Source: JAUIIK01 sp041390865 (GTDB lineage: Bacteria; Chloroflexota; Chloroflexia; Thermomicrobiales; CFX8). From it: 64,000 nucleotides of DNA. The notes under the pieces were generated by a model. That model searched no databases. It was not told where the DNA came from and saw only the letters and a program-made list of their open reading frames with translations. Numbering within the stretch: the first letter of the stretch is position 1; every line of letters begins with the position of its first letter. The DNA lies in NCBI GenBank assembly GCA_041390865.1, contig JAWKPC010000011.1, positions 81,763 to 145,762 on the forward strand, given 5' to 3'. Shown piece by piece: positions 44,741-54,290 of the stretch. The position numbers and the translations under genes are program-made.

Positions 44741-46640
44741 AGTCTTCTTCGAGCGATCCCTTCTACATTCGGATAGCCGTAGTGGGACGGGTCCGCGCTG
44801 GCATCGAGGACGGCGTGGCAGCCCTGGAGAATCCCGCTCGAAGGCTCGTAGTAGTCGATCGTCCCCTGGCCGGTGACGTCGTGACCCTCGCGCTGGAGGA
44901 TGGCAACGAGCAGGCCGTAGGCGAGCAGGTCCGACGAGATATCGGCAGATCGACCGTCTGATCGCCGGAACCATCCGCAAGCTCCCAGAGCCAGGGATCG
45001 CGTCAGGCGGTAGACGGCATCGACGCCGGGAAGACGAGGATGATCGACGGGTTGCTCTTGAATCCCTCTTCTACCTCTTCCCGTCGCTCTTCCGGCATCT
45101 CCTTATGGACGACGATGTAGTCGATGCCGATCACCCTGCATCAGCCGGATCGCTTCGGATCGGGAATTTCCAGGGAGCGCTCCCGCAGCAGGTCGTATGT
45201 TGGCGGGACGATACCGGAGAAGCCGTTGACGACCGGAGTTCAGTGCTTCGTCGATGAAGTTGGGCCATGCCGAGAGCAAGCCGAAGATCCTCGCCCATCG
45301 GCATTTCGAGCACCGTCCCGGGGTGCTCCGCGAGATGGGCGTAGTCCGGCCGGGTTGTCGACCGGCAGCGGCAGCGGGAGGTTCATCGTCGTCGAGGTGT
45401 CGGCCCAGACGAGGGCGAGGCCGGCTATCAGGACTCCTACCCAGGCGAACTGCCAGTTTGGTTCGAGCAGGCGCGCCTTCGAAAGATGCTGCCAGCCGAG
45501 GTGGATGCCCATTCCGGCCAGCCCCCGAGTCCGACCAGCAGGTGCCCGAAGCAGGCCAGGACCCCGAATCGCCCGGAAGCCGGGTAACCAGTCGTAGAAC
45601 AGGTGATAGGGCAACGAGACGCTCCAGCCCAGGATCGGCGTCAGTAAGCAGGTAAGACGAAGCCGGTGACGACGATCGAAAGACCCAGCGTGTCCTGCGG
45701 AAACGCCGATCGAACGGGCCGAGCACCGCGAAGCCGAAGAAACACGCCCGGGAAGAGATCACCCTTCGATGTGACGGTGGTGGTCGTCCAGCAGCGATCC
45801 CCAGAGGTCGTTGGATGGCGGTGCGGCAAGGTAGTCCTCCAGGTCGCGCTCCAGAAAGCGGCCCGCCACCCTCTCTTCCCGCTCGACGCCGAGATCGTCG
45901 TGGACCTGCTGGTACGGCCAGAGGGTCGGGATGAGCAATATCCCGCCGACGAGACAGGCCGCCGCGGCCATGCCGACCGAGACGGCCAGGCCGCGATCCC
46001 GGTCGCTGAGGGCGTATCGGTATATACCGTAGCGATCAACGCAACGATCAGGAAATAGAGGAAGTAAGATTCGGAACAGTCCCTGGGCGAAGAAGCGACC
46101 TTAGCCCGGCCGCCCACCAGCGCCGGCTGCGCCGCTGCCGAGATCTTCACCCTCCGCGAGCCAGAGCAGCGAGAGCGGGAGCCCTGGGCTACGACAGGAT
46201 GTGGAGATGCTCGACGTGAGCCATGCGGGGCGGCGCGAGGCGAACGCCGCGCCCGGCAGGATGCCGGCCAGCCGGTTGCCGGTGATATCGACCACCAGCA
46301 GGTACATTGCCACCGCCGAAAAGATCAGCGCGATGAAGAACGACAGGTTGTCGGCGAGGAGGACGTTCCCGGTCAGAGCGTAGACCGGCCAGACGAGCAG
46401 CATCCGGCCCAGCAGAATCCGGTAAGGCCAGGACGTTGCGCCAGGGTAGAAGACGTTGGCGTCGAACAGGTCGCCCGGCGACGTCGTCAACGCGTGCCAG
46501 TTCCAGGCCATCGTCGAACCTGAAAGACGGGGTCTCCCCCCAGGAGACGATCGTATCCCGCATCTTCAGGCCAGAGGCCAGGTCAGCGCGACGCTGAAAC
46601 ATGTGAAAATCAGGAGGGCAAGCACATGGACCCGATACCC
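44740..46640 (-). pseudogene. Decayed multi-helix membrane glycosyltransferase-like gene
   Basis: On the minus strand, pieces of one large membrane protein appear in alternating frames. The start is near 46640 (VHVLALLIFTCFSVALTWPL), then MAWNWHALTTSPGDLFDANV, LLVWPVYALTGNVLLADNL, SFFIALIFSAVAMYLLVVDI, a 45.9 kb helix and a C-terminal DYIVVHKEMPEERREEVEE piece. The D(A)NxFYP region and the helix order resemble YfhO- or GT-C-type membrane proteins that use lipid-linked sugars. At least five frame changes are needed. A piece at 44750-44960 (QREGHDVTGQGTIDYYEPSS) may be a different remnant. Confidence 0.65.
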
Positions 46641-46863
46641 GCCTCCCCCCAGGTGCCCTCTGGGCGACGGCGATCCGGTGTCTTTCCATGGGCATAGTAT
46701 GAGGATTGGCGGGAGTTGGTAGGTTGCAGGCAAGCCGGGGGTCAAAGGAAATCCAGATATTCTCGACAATCCAACCCCGTCATCGAACAATCGCGCTGGG
46801 TTCGATTGACCGGGACGCCATCGATAGCGCCGCCGGAGGCGGCTGGCCGCTGACGCTGGCCCG

Positions 46864-47730
46864 TTGCCGGACTGGGACGCCCATCTCCATCCCTTGGGAA
46901 GGGACGAAGCCGAGACGGCGACGCTGGTCCTGGTGCTCGATGCGCTCAACTTCTGTTTCTGGGCGATGCCCGGTTCAACGGTGCCCCGCTGGAGCGTCGA
47001 ATATCTGGGCGAGGTCTACGACGGGTACCTGGCGCTGGCGGTTGCCCTGCGGAGAGCGGTCGAGCGGGGTGTGCCGCTGGCCGATCCGGACTATCTGGCC
47101 GGTCTCGACCTCGATCAGGTCCGGTCATTGCTGGCGCCGCTTCCCGGGACGCAGGAGATCCCCCTGATCGAGGCCCGGTTGGCCAACCTCCAGGAGGTCG
47201 GCCGAGCGGTCCGGGACCGCTGGCAAGGCTCGTTCGCGCGAGCGATTCTCGACGCTGGAGGTTCGGCTTCGTCGCTGATCGACGAAGTGCTGGAGGCGCT
47301 GCCCTCGTTTCGGGATACAGCGTTCTATCGAGGTCAGGAGGTGCGGTTTTACAAGCGTGCCCAGATTCTGATCGCTGATCTTCATGGCGCGCTGGCGGGT
47401 AGCGGTCCGGGGCGCTTCGATGACCTCGACAAGGTCACCGCCTTCGCCGATTACAAGGTGCCCCAGATCCTGCGGCAGTTCCGGATTCTCAAATATCACC
47501 CCGATCTGGCCGAGACGATCAGGCGATACGATCTCGTTCCTTCCGGAGACGAACGCGAGGTGGAGATCCGGGCCGCGACCGTTTGGGCGGTCGAACTGCT
47601 ACGTCGAGCGCTGGACGAGCGGGGCCGGGCGCTCCGGGCGTTCGAGATCGATTGGCTGCTCTGGAACGCGGCCCAGAGCCTCCCGACCGACTCCGAGCCC
47701 TATCACCGCACCCTGACAATCTACTATTGA
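46864..47730 (+). CDS. Queuosine salvage family protein (DUF2419), N-terminus disrupted
   Basis: The protein matches the queuosine-nucleotide glycosidase family that releases queuine for tRNA modification. Family features are TLVLVLDALNFCFW, RLANLQEVGRAV, LPSFRDTAFYRG, VRFYKRAQILIADL and FADYKVPQILRQF. The conserved N-terminal segment (RSIDRDAIDS-like) lies upstream in another frame, so the visible 288-residue frame begins at TTG 46864 with PDWDAHL. One or more indels between about 46780 and 46862 seem to have separated them. It may be inactive, or the sequence may be erroneous there. Confidence 0.78.
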   Translation: MPDWDAHLHPLGRDEAETATLVLVLDALNFCFWAMPGSTVPRWSVEYLGEVYDGYLALAVALRRAVERGVPLADPDYLAGLDLDQVRSLLAPLPGTQEIPLIEARLANLQEVGRAVRDRWQGSFARAILDAGGSASSLIDEVLEALPSFRDTAFYRGQEVRFYKRAQILIADLHGALAGSGPGRFDDLDKVTAFADYKVPQILRQFRILKYHPDLAETIRRYDLVPSGDEREVEIRAATVWAVELLRRALDERGRALRAFEIDWLLWNAAQSLPTDSEPYHRTLTIYY

Positions 47731-47836
47731 ACGGGCTTCCGGACGGCATCCGGGACAGTCGGCACCGCTTTCGATCGGGTCAAGAGCGGGGTAGCGGCAA
47801 CGCCGGCGGCTTTTTCGGGGACGGAGGAGGGAACCG

Positions 47837-48604
47837 ATGCTGAACCTGACCGACGAGCAGGCGTTCGAGATCTACCTGAAGGATGCCGCGGCGCCGTTCT
47901 CCGGCTGGGATTTCTCCTACATTTCGGCATCGGGCCGGATGCGGGAGTCGCTCTGGGAGTGGAGCTACACCAGCGTCATCCTGCCGCTCGTCCGATCCGC
48001 CGGGTCGATGCTCGACATGGGCACCGGCGGCGGGGAGTTCCTGGCGTCGCTGCAGCCGCTTCCCGCAACGACTGTCGCGACCGAAGGCTACCCGCCGAAT
48101 CTCCCGGTCGCTCGGGAGCGGCTCGAACCGCTGGGTGTACGGGTCTCTCCGGTTGGCGAGGATGACCGGCTGCCGTTGGACGACGACTCGTTCGATCTCG
48201 TGATCAACCGGCATGAGTCCTACGACCCGGCAGAAGTGCTGCGGGTGCTGAAGCCTGGCGGTTTGTTCGTTACCCAGCAGGTCGGTGGCGAAGATGACCT
48301 CGATCTCAATCGCCTCCTCGGCGCGGACGACCGTCACCCATACGCGCACTGGACGGCCGAGTTCGCCGCGAACCAGTTGGGCGAGCATGGTTGGGACGTC
48401 ACCGACGTGCGCGAGGCGTTTCCATTCACCCGCTACTTTGACATCGGCGCGATCGTCTACTACCTCAAGGCCGTTCCCTGGCAGATCGAGAGCTTCTCGG
48501 TCGAGGCGTACCGGGATGGCCTGTGGGAACTGCACCGGAAGATTCGCCGCGACGGCTTCGTCGATATCCGCAACCACCGGTTCCTTCTGGTTGCTCGCGG
48601 GTAG
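47837..48604 (+). CDS. Class I SAM-dependent methyltransferase
   Basis: A 255-residue methyltransferase. Motif I is SMLDMGTGGGEFLASL, motif IV FDLVINRHESYDP, and the later segment EVLRVLKPGGLFVTQQVGG is typical. ATG 47837 follows GGAGGAGGG. Shared features such as HWTAEFAANQLGEHGWDV and FTRYFDIGAIVYYLKAVPW occur in a conserved uncharacterised subgroup. Substrate unknown. Confidence 0.84.
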   Translation: MLNLTDEQAFEIYLKDAAAPFSGWDFSYISASGRMRESLWEWSYTSVILPLVRSAGSMLDMGTGGGEFLASLQPLPATTVATEGYPPNLPVARERLEPLGVRVSPVGEDDRLPLDDDSFDLVINRHESYDPAEVLRVLKPGGLFVTQQVGGEDDLDLNRLLGADDRHPYAHWTAEFAANQLGEHGWDVTDVREAFPFTRYFDIGAIVYYLKAVPWQIESFSVEAYRDGLWELHRKIRRDGFVDIRNHRFLLVARG

Positions 48605-48654
48605 CCTTGTGGATATACGCAGGGTGATCGACGATTAACCGGAAGGTGGGAGAG

Positions 48655-48849
48655 ATGCGGTTCCGACGCGGTGAGTCCGATGAGCGGTCGAGACCGGTGT
48701 TCAGCTGCTGCTCGGTTTCAATATCGATCAGCTGTTGCTCGTTGCCGGCCTTCTTCGGGCTGGTACTGACCGGCTTGCTCGTCTGGCTCGGCTTGCGTTT
48801 TGGCCAGGACGAGATCCGGAAGCGCCGGTCGACGACTGGTGCCGGTTAG
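48655..48849 (+). CDS. Possible small membrane protein
   Basis: A 64-residue frame with a strong site (GGAAGGTGGGAGAG) before ATG 48655. It has a basic start, a Cys/Ser-rich hydrophobic part (SVSISISCCSLPAFFGLVLT) and one clear helix (GLLVWLGLRFG) ending in basic residues. Another frame gives a second helix-like stretch, so a frameshift is possible. It runs tail-to-tail with sigZ, overlapping its stop. Confidence 0.35.
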   Translation: MRFRRGESDERSRPVFSCCSVSISISCCSLPAFFGLVLTGLLVWLGLRFGQDEIRKRRSTTGAG

Positions 48850-49424
48850 CAGGACGCGCAGCCTTGCGGGCAGTCGCAGGGATCGCCTCCGTCCCTCACC
48901 GGCTGGATGTTGATGATTCCGCCAAGGCTGTCCAGCTCCAGATGGCAGCAGGTGTCGATCAGTTCCCGGAACCGTTTCCGGGCGCGCTGCACTCGTGATT
49001 TCGCGCCGGAGATCGAGATCCCGAGCCGTTCGGCAAGCTCGCGCTGCTTCAAGCCGTCGATCGCGGTCAGGCGCAGGGCTTGCTGGTCCGGTTCCGCCAG
49101 ATCGTCCATCAAGCGCGGCAGACAGCCGCTCAAGTCTGGCGTGTCACGGAACGCGACGTCGGCCTCTCCGGGCAGGTCGTCCACCAGTGGAGCCAATGGC
49201 TGACGTCGCCGGTAATGATCGATGATCGCATTACGGGCGATCTGATAGAGCCAGCTCTCGGCCCGCGTCGCATCCCTGATCGTGTCGAGTTTGCTGACGG
49301 CCCGGAGGCACACTTCCTGGACGATGTCGTCGGCTTCTTCCGGGTTCGAGACCCTGCTCCGGACGAAGCGGCGCAAGCGTTCGTAATGTGCCTCGAGTAT
49401 TCCGCCGAATTCTTCTTCCGTCAT
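48846..49424 (-). CDS. sigZ: ECF sigma factor, SigZ-like, with a Cys-rich tail
   Basis: A 192-residue sigma-70-family regulator. Region 2 includes HYERLRRFVRSRVSNPEEAD and DIVQEVCLRAVSKL; region 4 is KQRELAERLGISISGAKSRV. The C-terminal extension has CCHLELDSLGG and ends PCDCPQGCASC, the pattern of the SigZ group, and predicts metal or redox control by the cysteines. The gene is divergent from a 31-residue Cys-rich peptide across 169 bases. Confidence 0.85.
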   Translation of the reverse strand: MTEEEFGGILEAHYERLRRFVRSRVSNPEEADDIVQEVCLRAVSKLDTIRDATRAESWLYQIARNAIIDHYRRRQPLAPLVDDLPGEADVAFRDTPDLSGCLPRLMDDLAEPDQQALRLTAIDGLKQRELAERLGISISGAKSRVQRARKRFRELIDTCCHLELDSLGGIINIQPVRDGGDPCDCPQGCASC

Positions 49425-49469
49425 CGAGCATGCTCCTTCTTCTCCGATGATAGACGCAGTGGAACGAAA

Positions 49470-49511
49470 AAGGACGCAGTCCTGGTCGCGCCGGGCGCGG
49501 ATTGCGTCCTT
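49470..49511 (+). promoter_or_regulatory. Inverted repeat in the sigZ/peptide intergenic region
   Basis: AAGGACGCA at 49470-49478 pairs with TGCGTCCTT at 49503-49511. It lies between the divergent sigZ and Cys-rich peptide genes. It may be a leader hairpin of either transcript or an operator with widely spaced halves. Confidence 0.4.
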
Positions 49512-49593
49512 CCGGGCATTGCCGCGTCAATCTCCTTGACCGGACCTGCCGGTCGAAGAACATGCACTGGCTCATTGAAAGGAGCTTTTGAAG

Positions 49594-49689
49594 ATGGTGA
49601 ATGAGAAGCTGGCCCGGCTGGCCTATGATCCCGATTGTTGCGACGACGGCTGCGATGACGATTGCTGCGCCGGCGGAGGCTGCTGCTAG
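49594..49689 (+). CDS. 31-residue cysteine-rich peptide
   Basis: A very short gene with a good AGGAG site nine bases before ATG 49594 and a strong terminator 20 bases after its TAG. The start is MVNEKLARLAYDPD and the end is CCDDGCDDDCCAGGGCC, giving seven Cys and six Asp in the last 19 residues. It has no signal peptide. Candidates are a metal-binding micropeptide linked to the Cys-rich SigZ next door, or a precursor of a modified peptide. No modification enzyme is seen nearby, which favours metal binding. Confidence 0.7.
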   Translation: MVNEKLARLAYDPDCCDDGCDDDCCAGGGCC

Positions 49690-49708
49690 TCGACGATGCC
49701 GTTGGCTG

Positions 49709-49734
49709 GAGAGGATCGCATTTGCGATCCTCTC
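49709..49734 (+). terminator. Strong hairpin terminator after the Cys-rich peptide
   Basis: GAGAGGATCGCA and TGCGATCCTCTC form a perfect 12-bp stem with a two-base loop. It also lies just beyond the ppgK stop (49751, minus strand) and could serve both convergent transcripts. Confidence 0.75.
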
Positions 49735-49750
49735 TGCTCATACCCCGGAT

Positions 49751-50518
49751 TCAGTCTGTTCGCTGCGTCGCCCGGTAAGCGGTCAGAGCGCCGCCGATAA
49801 TGCCCGCCTCGTTGAGCATCTCGGCCGGGACAACCTGGGCGTCGGTGTTGAAATAGCGGAAGTACTTCTCGTGTTTCTTCGAGACGCCGCCGCCGATGAT
49901 GATCAGATCCGGGCTGAAGAGAAACTCGACGTGGTCCAGGTACTTGCCGACCCGCTTGCCCCACTTCTTCCAGCTGAGATCCTGCTCGTCGCGGACGCTC
50001 TCGGCGGCGTAGTGCTCGGCATCGGAGCCTTTGAAGATCAGGTGGCCAAGCTCGGTGTTCGGGACGAGGATGCTGTCGTGAAAGAGGGCGCTGCCGATAC
50101 CGGTCCCGAGCGTCAGCATCAGCACCGTCCCGGTCTTGCCCTGTCCCGCTCCATAGGTCATCTCGGCGATCCCAGCCGCGTCGGCGTCGTTGATCAGCTC
50201 GAACGGCAGGCCGGTGCGTTCCTCGAAGAGCGTCCGGCCGTCGGTCCCGATCCACTTCTTGTCGACGTTGGCGGCGGAATGGACGACACCGTCGCGGAGA
50301 ATGGCGGGAAATGTCGCGCCGACCGGGCCATCCCATTCGAAGTGATCGACGATCTTCTTGACGACCTTGGCCACCTTCTTGGGTTTTGACGGCTGGGGAG
50401 TCGGGATGCGGTAGCGTTTCTCGATCAGTTCCCCGGCGTCAACGTCGACGAGCGCGCCCTTGATCCCCGACCCGCCGATATCGATTCCGAGGATGATGTT
50501 CCCGTTCTTTTCGTTCAT
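49751..50518 (-). CDS. ppgK: Polyphosphate glucokinase
   Basis: PpgK phosphorylates glucose from polyphosphate (and often ATP). The 255-residue ROK-fold protein has ILGIDIGGSGIKGALVD, GATFPAILRDGVVHSAANVD and NDADAAGIAEMTYGAGQGK, then LMLTLGTGIGSALF and NTELGHLIF; the spacing matches actinobacterial PpgK. ATG 50518 follows GGGGAGGA. It implies a polyphosphate pool; no ppk gene is in the window. Confidence 0.9.
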   Translation of the reverse strand: MNEKNGNIILGIDIGGSGIKGALVDVDAGELIEKRYRIPTPQPSKPKKVAKVVKKIVDHFEWDGPVGATFPAILRDGVVHSAANVDKKWIGTDGRTLFEERTGLPFELINDADAAGIAEMTYGAGQGKTGTVLMLTLGTGIGSALFHDSILVPNTELGHLIFKGSDAEHYAAESVRDEQDLSWKKWGKRVGKYLDHVEFLFSPDLIIIGGGVSKKHEKYFRYFNTDAQVVPAEMLNEAGIIGGALTAYRATQRTD

Positions 50519-50615
50519 CGATTCCTCCCCCGTCCGGTCCTGCCCGTTCACCGCGTGTTGCTTGCTCGTACGACTATACGATGAACCGGCCGGTATGTTC
50601 GGGAGTCGACGCTAG

Positions 50616-51911
50616 TCAGGCGATCTCGATGGCTGGGTCGTTAGCCTCCGTTCGAATCCCTTCCAGCCACTCGCGTTCAGCCGTCGCCAGTCCGGGAGGC
50701 GAGCTTCTGTCAAGCATGCTGAGGGCAATTGCCGCATTGGAATCGGCCTGTTCGAGATCCCCATTGGCGAGGTGAACCGCCGCGAGAGCGCGGAATCTCA
50801 CGTGATCCGCCGCCGGATTCTCGTCCATACGCTTCAGGTACATGTCCGCCGACTGAATATCGCCACGGTGGCGGGCGAAGAAATAGGCAGCTTCCGGCAT
50901 GAGCCTCGGATGGCTCATCGCGTTTGTCGTTCTGGCCGCGTTGATGGCACGGACGAGATAGCTCCCGGCCAGCGACGGCTCTCCGCTGTCGAGGACGTGG
51001 TAGTAAGCGCGCAGCAGCATGAGGATGTTTGGCGGCTGGATCGTCCAGTCGTCCGCGAGAGCCAGTATCTCGGCCGCATCCCAATCGCGTGGCCGGATCG
51101 CGCTCTGCTCGGGTGCCGACCGGTTGACTGCGTAGGTCCGCGTGAGTGTCGATGTCGAGCTGGCGGTCGGATGGCTGCGCTGTCTCTTCGGGGGATCGAG
51201 ATGCGTCAGATGGTGGGATATCCGCTCCCGGTCCAGAATGAGATCGCGGAGCGGGATGATCAGTCCACCGATGGTGAAACCCAGCGCCCAGAACCAGCTT
51301 CCAAACGTCAGGAAGAACAGGCTGAAGGCGTAGATCATCTCTCCGGAAGACGCCATTTCCAGGTTGAATTGGCCAGTTGTGTTCCGATCCATCAGTCGAT
51401 TGAAAAGCGGGGTGAACGCCCACAACGGAATCGCCGTAGACATCCAGCCCGCAAAGAGATAGATCGACACATTCTGCTTCCAGCCGTTGCCGATTCCAGG
51501 ACTGGTGATGCGGTAGCTGCTGAACGTTGGCCACTGGTTGCTGAACGCTGGGCGCCACCGATTCTCGCTGAAGAGCTGGATGGGACCAACACTGAAGTGG
51601 TCGATCTTGAACCCCAGAGTACGGCTGATCACCACATGGGCGAGGGACGTGACGGTGTATGGAATGAATATCGCCAGGATTACCATCGCCGGAAGGAGCC
51701 AGTAGAGCGCGTTCGCTTGGCGGTTTCGTTCGAGATTTATTCCGAGAACGGCAACGGTGGCTGCGGCGAATACCGTATAGCCAGCGATAATGCCGACCGG
51801 ACTCAGTGCCAGCTGGAGAATCCGTTCCCGCGCGGTCTGTTCGGGAGCGCTGTGCTCTACCACGGAGTCAGATCGATCGGATTGAGTTTCCATGCGCCAG
51901 GATGCTTCCAT
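50616..51911 (-). CDS. Membrane protein, M50-like without the zinc motif, with a TPR-like tail
   Basis: A 431-residue protein. Helices at about 34-60 and 70-95 are followed by TSLAHVVISRTLGFKIDHFS and VGPIQLF, which resembles the region after the HExxH of M50 site-2 proteases (HELGHLLAARxLGVxVxxFSxGPI), but here the zinc motif reads SLAHV. More helices follow to about 215, and the last 170 residues (DWDAAEILALADDW, AADHVRFRALAAVHLANGD) look like TPR repeats. It is therefore probably a non-catalytic relative. ATG 51911 is used; ATG 51893 is possible. Confidence 0.6.
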   Translation of the reverse strand: MEASWRMETQSDRSDSVVEHSAPEQTARERILQLALSPVGIIAGYTVFAAATVAVLGINLERNRQANALYWLLPAMVILAIFIPYTVTSLAHVVISRTLGFKIDHFSVGPIQLFSENRWRPAFSNQWPTFSSYRITSPGIGNGWKQNVSIYLFAGWMSTAIPLWAFTPLFNRLMDRNTTGQFNLEMASSGEMIYAFSLFFLTFGSWFWALGFTIGGLIIPLRDLILDRERISHHLTHLDPPKRQRSHPTASSTSTLTRTYAVNRSAPEQSAIRPRDWDAAEILALADDWTIQPPNILMLLRAYYHVLDSGEPSLAGSYLVRAINAARTTNAMSHPRLMPEAAYFFARHRGDIQSADMYLKRMDENPAADHVRFRALAAVHLANGDLEQADSNAAIALSMLDRSSPPGLATAEREWLEGIRTEANDPAIEIA

Positions 51912-52096
51912 GAATGAACTTGTGCCAACGCTGCCCCATAGTTTTCGAGGAATTTGTGCAGCAGTCCATATGACCTTTGTCCTATGGGAAGAGGGCCGTT
52001 GTCGAAGCTGTATATGAATGGCGAATCTAGGAAGCGCACGTGGCGGTCGATAGGCTATCGTTCGCTTCTGCTCGTTGCGGTGGTGAGGGGAGAGAC

Positions 52097-53551
52097 ATGG
52101 CGCGAACGGTGATCCGGAATGGTGATGTCGTGGTCTGGCGGGATGGCGAGCACGCCCTGATGCCGGGCGCGCACGTGGTCATCGAGGATGATCGGGTGGT
52201 AAAGGTCACGCGGGACGAACCGGGTGAAGCGGACCGGTCGATCGACGCAACCGGGAAGCTGGTGTCGCCGGGCTTCGTCAACTGTCACGTCCATGCCGGG
52301 ATCGACACCCAGGTGCTGATGACCGACAAGGGCGCGCCGGGCTACTACAACTCGGGCATGCTCTTCGCCAGCGCATCGACGGCGACGATGGGCAATTCCG
52401 GCCCTGCCTGGACCGACGAGGAACGCCGGGCAGCCGGGCTCTATCCCCAGGTCGAACTGCTCAAGTCGGGCGTCACGACGTTCCTGGAGATCGGCGGGTC
52501 GATCGGAGATATCGATCTCTTCGGCGAGCTTGTCGGAGAGTCCGGCATCCGCTGCTACGCCGGACACGGCTTCGAGGATGCGACCTGGGTGCTGGATCCC
52601 GACACCGGCGCGTTTCGCTATCACTGGGATGCGCAAGCCGGCCGCGACGGATTCCGGCGGGCCATCGCATTCATCGAGGAGCACGACGGCGATCATGACG
52701 GCCGGCTGCGCGGGGCAATGATCCCGGCCCGGCTGGACAACTGCACTCCGGAGTTGCTACGGGATGCCCTGGAGGCCGCCGAATCGCTGGACGTTCCGAT
52801 CTCCGTCCACGCGGCCCAGGCCGGCTTCGAGTTTCACGAGATCCTCCGGCGCACCGGCAAGACGCCTATCCAGCACATGGACCAGATCGGCCTTTTGACG
52901 CCGCGGATGATCCTCGGTCACTGCATCTATGTCAGCGGCCACCGGATGACGGCCACGCCGCCGGGAGACGATCTGGCGCTGATCGCCGCCGGCGGCTCTT
53001 CAGTTGCTCACTCGGTTACGGTCTTCGCTCGCCGGGGCATCGCGATGGAGTCGTTCCAGCGATACCTCGATGCCGGGGTGCGGATGACCTTCGGCACCGA
53101 CACGCTGCCTCGCGACTTCCTGCAGGAGATCCGGCTCGGCGCCTACATCTCGAAGGTGATCGAGGGAGACTGGTCGCCCGCCCAGACTCGCGATCTCTAC
53201 TATGCCGCGACCGCCGCCGGGGCGGATGCGCTGGGGCGGGACGATCTCGGCAGGATCAAGCAGGGAGCGAAGGCTGACATCTTCATCGCGGATCTCCGGA
53301 AAGTCCACATCGGCCCGGTCGTCGATCCGATCCTGGCGCTGATTCACGAGGCGAATGCGAGCGACATCGAGACCGTTCTGGTCGATGGGAAGGTCGTCAT
53401 CGACCGGGGTAGCCACGTGACGATTGACGAGGGCTGGCTGCTCGAACAGGGCGAGCGAGTCGGCGCCAAGCAGCGCGCCGCGATCTCGACCCGTAACTGG
53501 CAGGGCAAGTCCGAGGACGAGATCTTCATCCAGACGCTACCGAGAATCTAA
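52097..53551 (+). CDS. Metal-dependent amidohydrolase (deaminase/chlorohydrolase-like)
   Basis: A 484-residue enzyme. The first metal site is in VSPGFVNCHVHAGIDT; later ligands are in VPISVHAAQAGFE and MILGHCIYVSG, and the Asp in RMTFGTDTLPRD. The layout is that of TRZ/ATZ-type hydrolases (atrazine chlorohydrolase, guanine or cytosine deaminase). ATG 52097 follows AGGGGAG. The true substrate is unknown; no pathway genes are adjacent. Confidence 0.85.
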   Translation: MARTVIRNGDVVVWRDGEHALMPGAHVVIEDDRVVKVTRDEPGEADRSIDATGKLVSPGFVNCHVHAGIDTQVLMTDKGAPGYYNSGMLFASASTATMGNSGPAWTDEERRAAGLYPQVELLKSGVTTFLEIGGSIGDIDLFGELVGESGIRCYAGHGFEDATWVLDPDTGAFRYHWDAQAGRDGFRRAIAFIEEHDGDHDGRLRGAMIPARLDNCTPELLRDALEAAESLDVPISVHAAQAGFEFHEILRRTGKTPIQHMDQIGLLTPRMILGHCIYVSGHRMTATPPGDDLALIAAGGSSVAHSVTVFARRGIAMESFQRYLDAGVRMTFGTDTLPRDFLQEIRLGAYISKVIEGDWSPAQTRDLYYAATAAGADALGRDDLGRIKQGAKADIFIADLRKVHIGPVVDPILALIHEANASDIETVLVDGKVVIDRGSHVTIDEGWLLEQGERVGAKQRAAISTRNWQGKSEDEIFIQTLPRI

Positions 53552-53600
53552 AACGTACACTGATTGATGCGACACATCGACGGAATCATGGAGCCTCACG

Positions 53601-53822
53601 ATGCGCGAGTACGAGTTCACTGTAGTGATCGAGATCGATGAAGACGGGAAGTACATTGCGATCTGCCCCGCTCTTCAAGGCTGCTATACGGCCGCGGATA
53701 CCGAGGAAGAAGTGCGCGAGTTGATTGTCGACGCTATACGCCTTCACGTTGAAGATCGATTAGAAAACGGCGAGCCGATCTATCAGGAGGTAGCGACCGA
53801 GAAGGTACGCATCTCGGCGTGA
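53601..53822 (+). CDS. hicB: HicB-family antitoxin
   Basis: A 73-residue HicB-type protein: EFTVVIEIDEDGKYIAICPA, LQGCYTAADTEEEVREL and the short C-terminus match the partial RNase H-like HicB fold, without an added DNA-binding domain. GGAG precedes the start. The stop overlaps the hicA start by GTGA. HicB neutralises HicA; in other systems it also represses the operon, but the missing DNA-binding domain leaves that open. Confidence 0.88.
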   Translation: MREYEFTVVIEIDEDGKYIAICPALQGCYTAADTEEEVRELIVDAIRLHVEDRLENGEPIYQEVATEKVRISA

Positions 53823-54037
53823 GCGACCGCCTACCCGCACTAAGCGCCCGGCAACTAGCGCGAATCCTGCGGCAACATGGCTTTGAACTCGTTCGACAAA
53901 GTGGCAGCCATATGATCTTCAAGCACCCTGATGGTCGACGCACGACAGTACCTTTTCACGGTGGTCGTGACATTCCTCGGGGCCTACTTGCCCAAGTGCT
54001 CCGGGACGCGGGCTTATCGCGAAACGACCTAGCGTAG
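53819..54037 (+). CDS. hicA: HicA-family mRNA interferase toxin
   Basis: A 72-residue HicA toxin. LSARQLARILRQHGFELVRQ, the catalytic His in SGSHMIFKHPDGRR and TVPFHGGRDIPRGLL are the family hallmarks of a double-stranded-RNA-binding-like mRNA-cutting toxin. GTG 53819 overlaps hicB. Antitoxin-first order is one of the known HicAB layouts. Confidence 0.9.
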   Translation: MSDRLPALSARQLARILRQHGFELVRQSGSHMIFKHPDGRRTTVPFHGGRDIPRGLLAQVLRDAGLSRNDLA

Positions 54038-54290
54038 CGTCATGAGCCAGCTGGTCGGCCTTGCGCGTGGCGCTGAGGCTCAACCATGGGCTGCATGGTC
54101 GAGATACGTGTGACGTTCGATCCACCCACAAGGCAGGCGATGCTTGAAAATGATGGCGCTCAGTGGCATGGTGATACTCCACGTGGCCAAGACCGGTTCG
54201 CTTGGTATCGAAGTGGTGGTCGCTACAGCGGCCTTGTTATACGGACTGCTCGAACAGGCGAAGCGGATCCAGTGATCAGCAGATTCTTCG

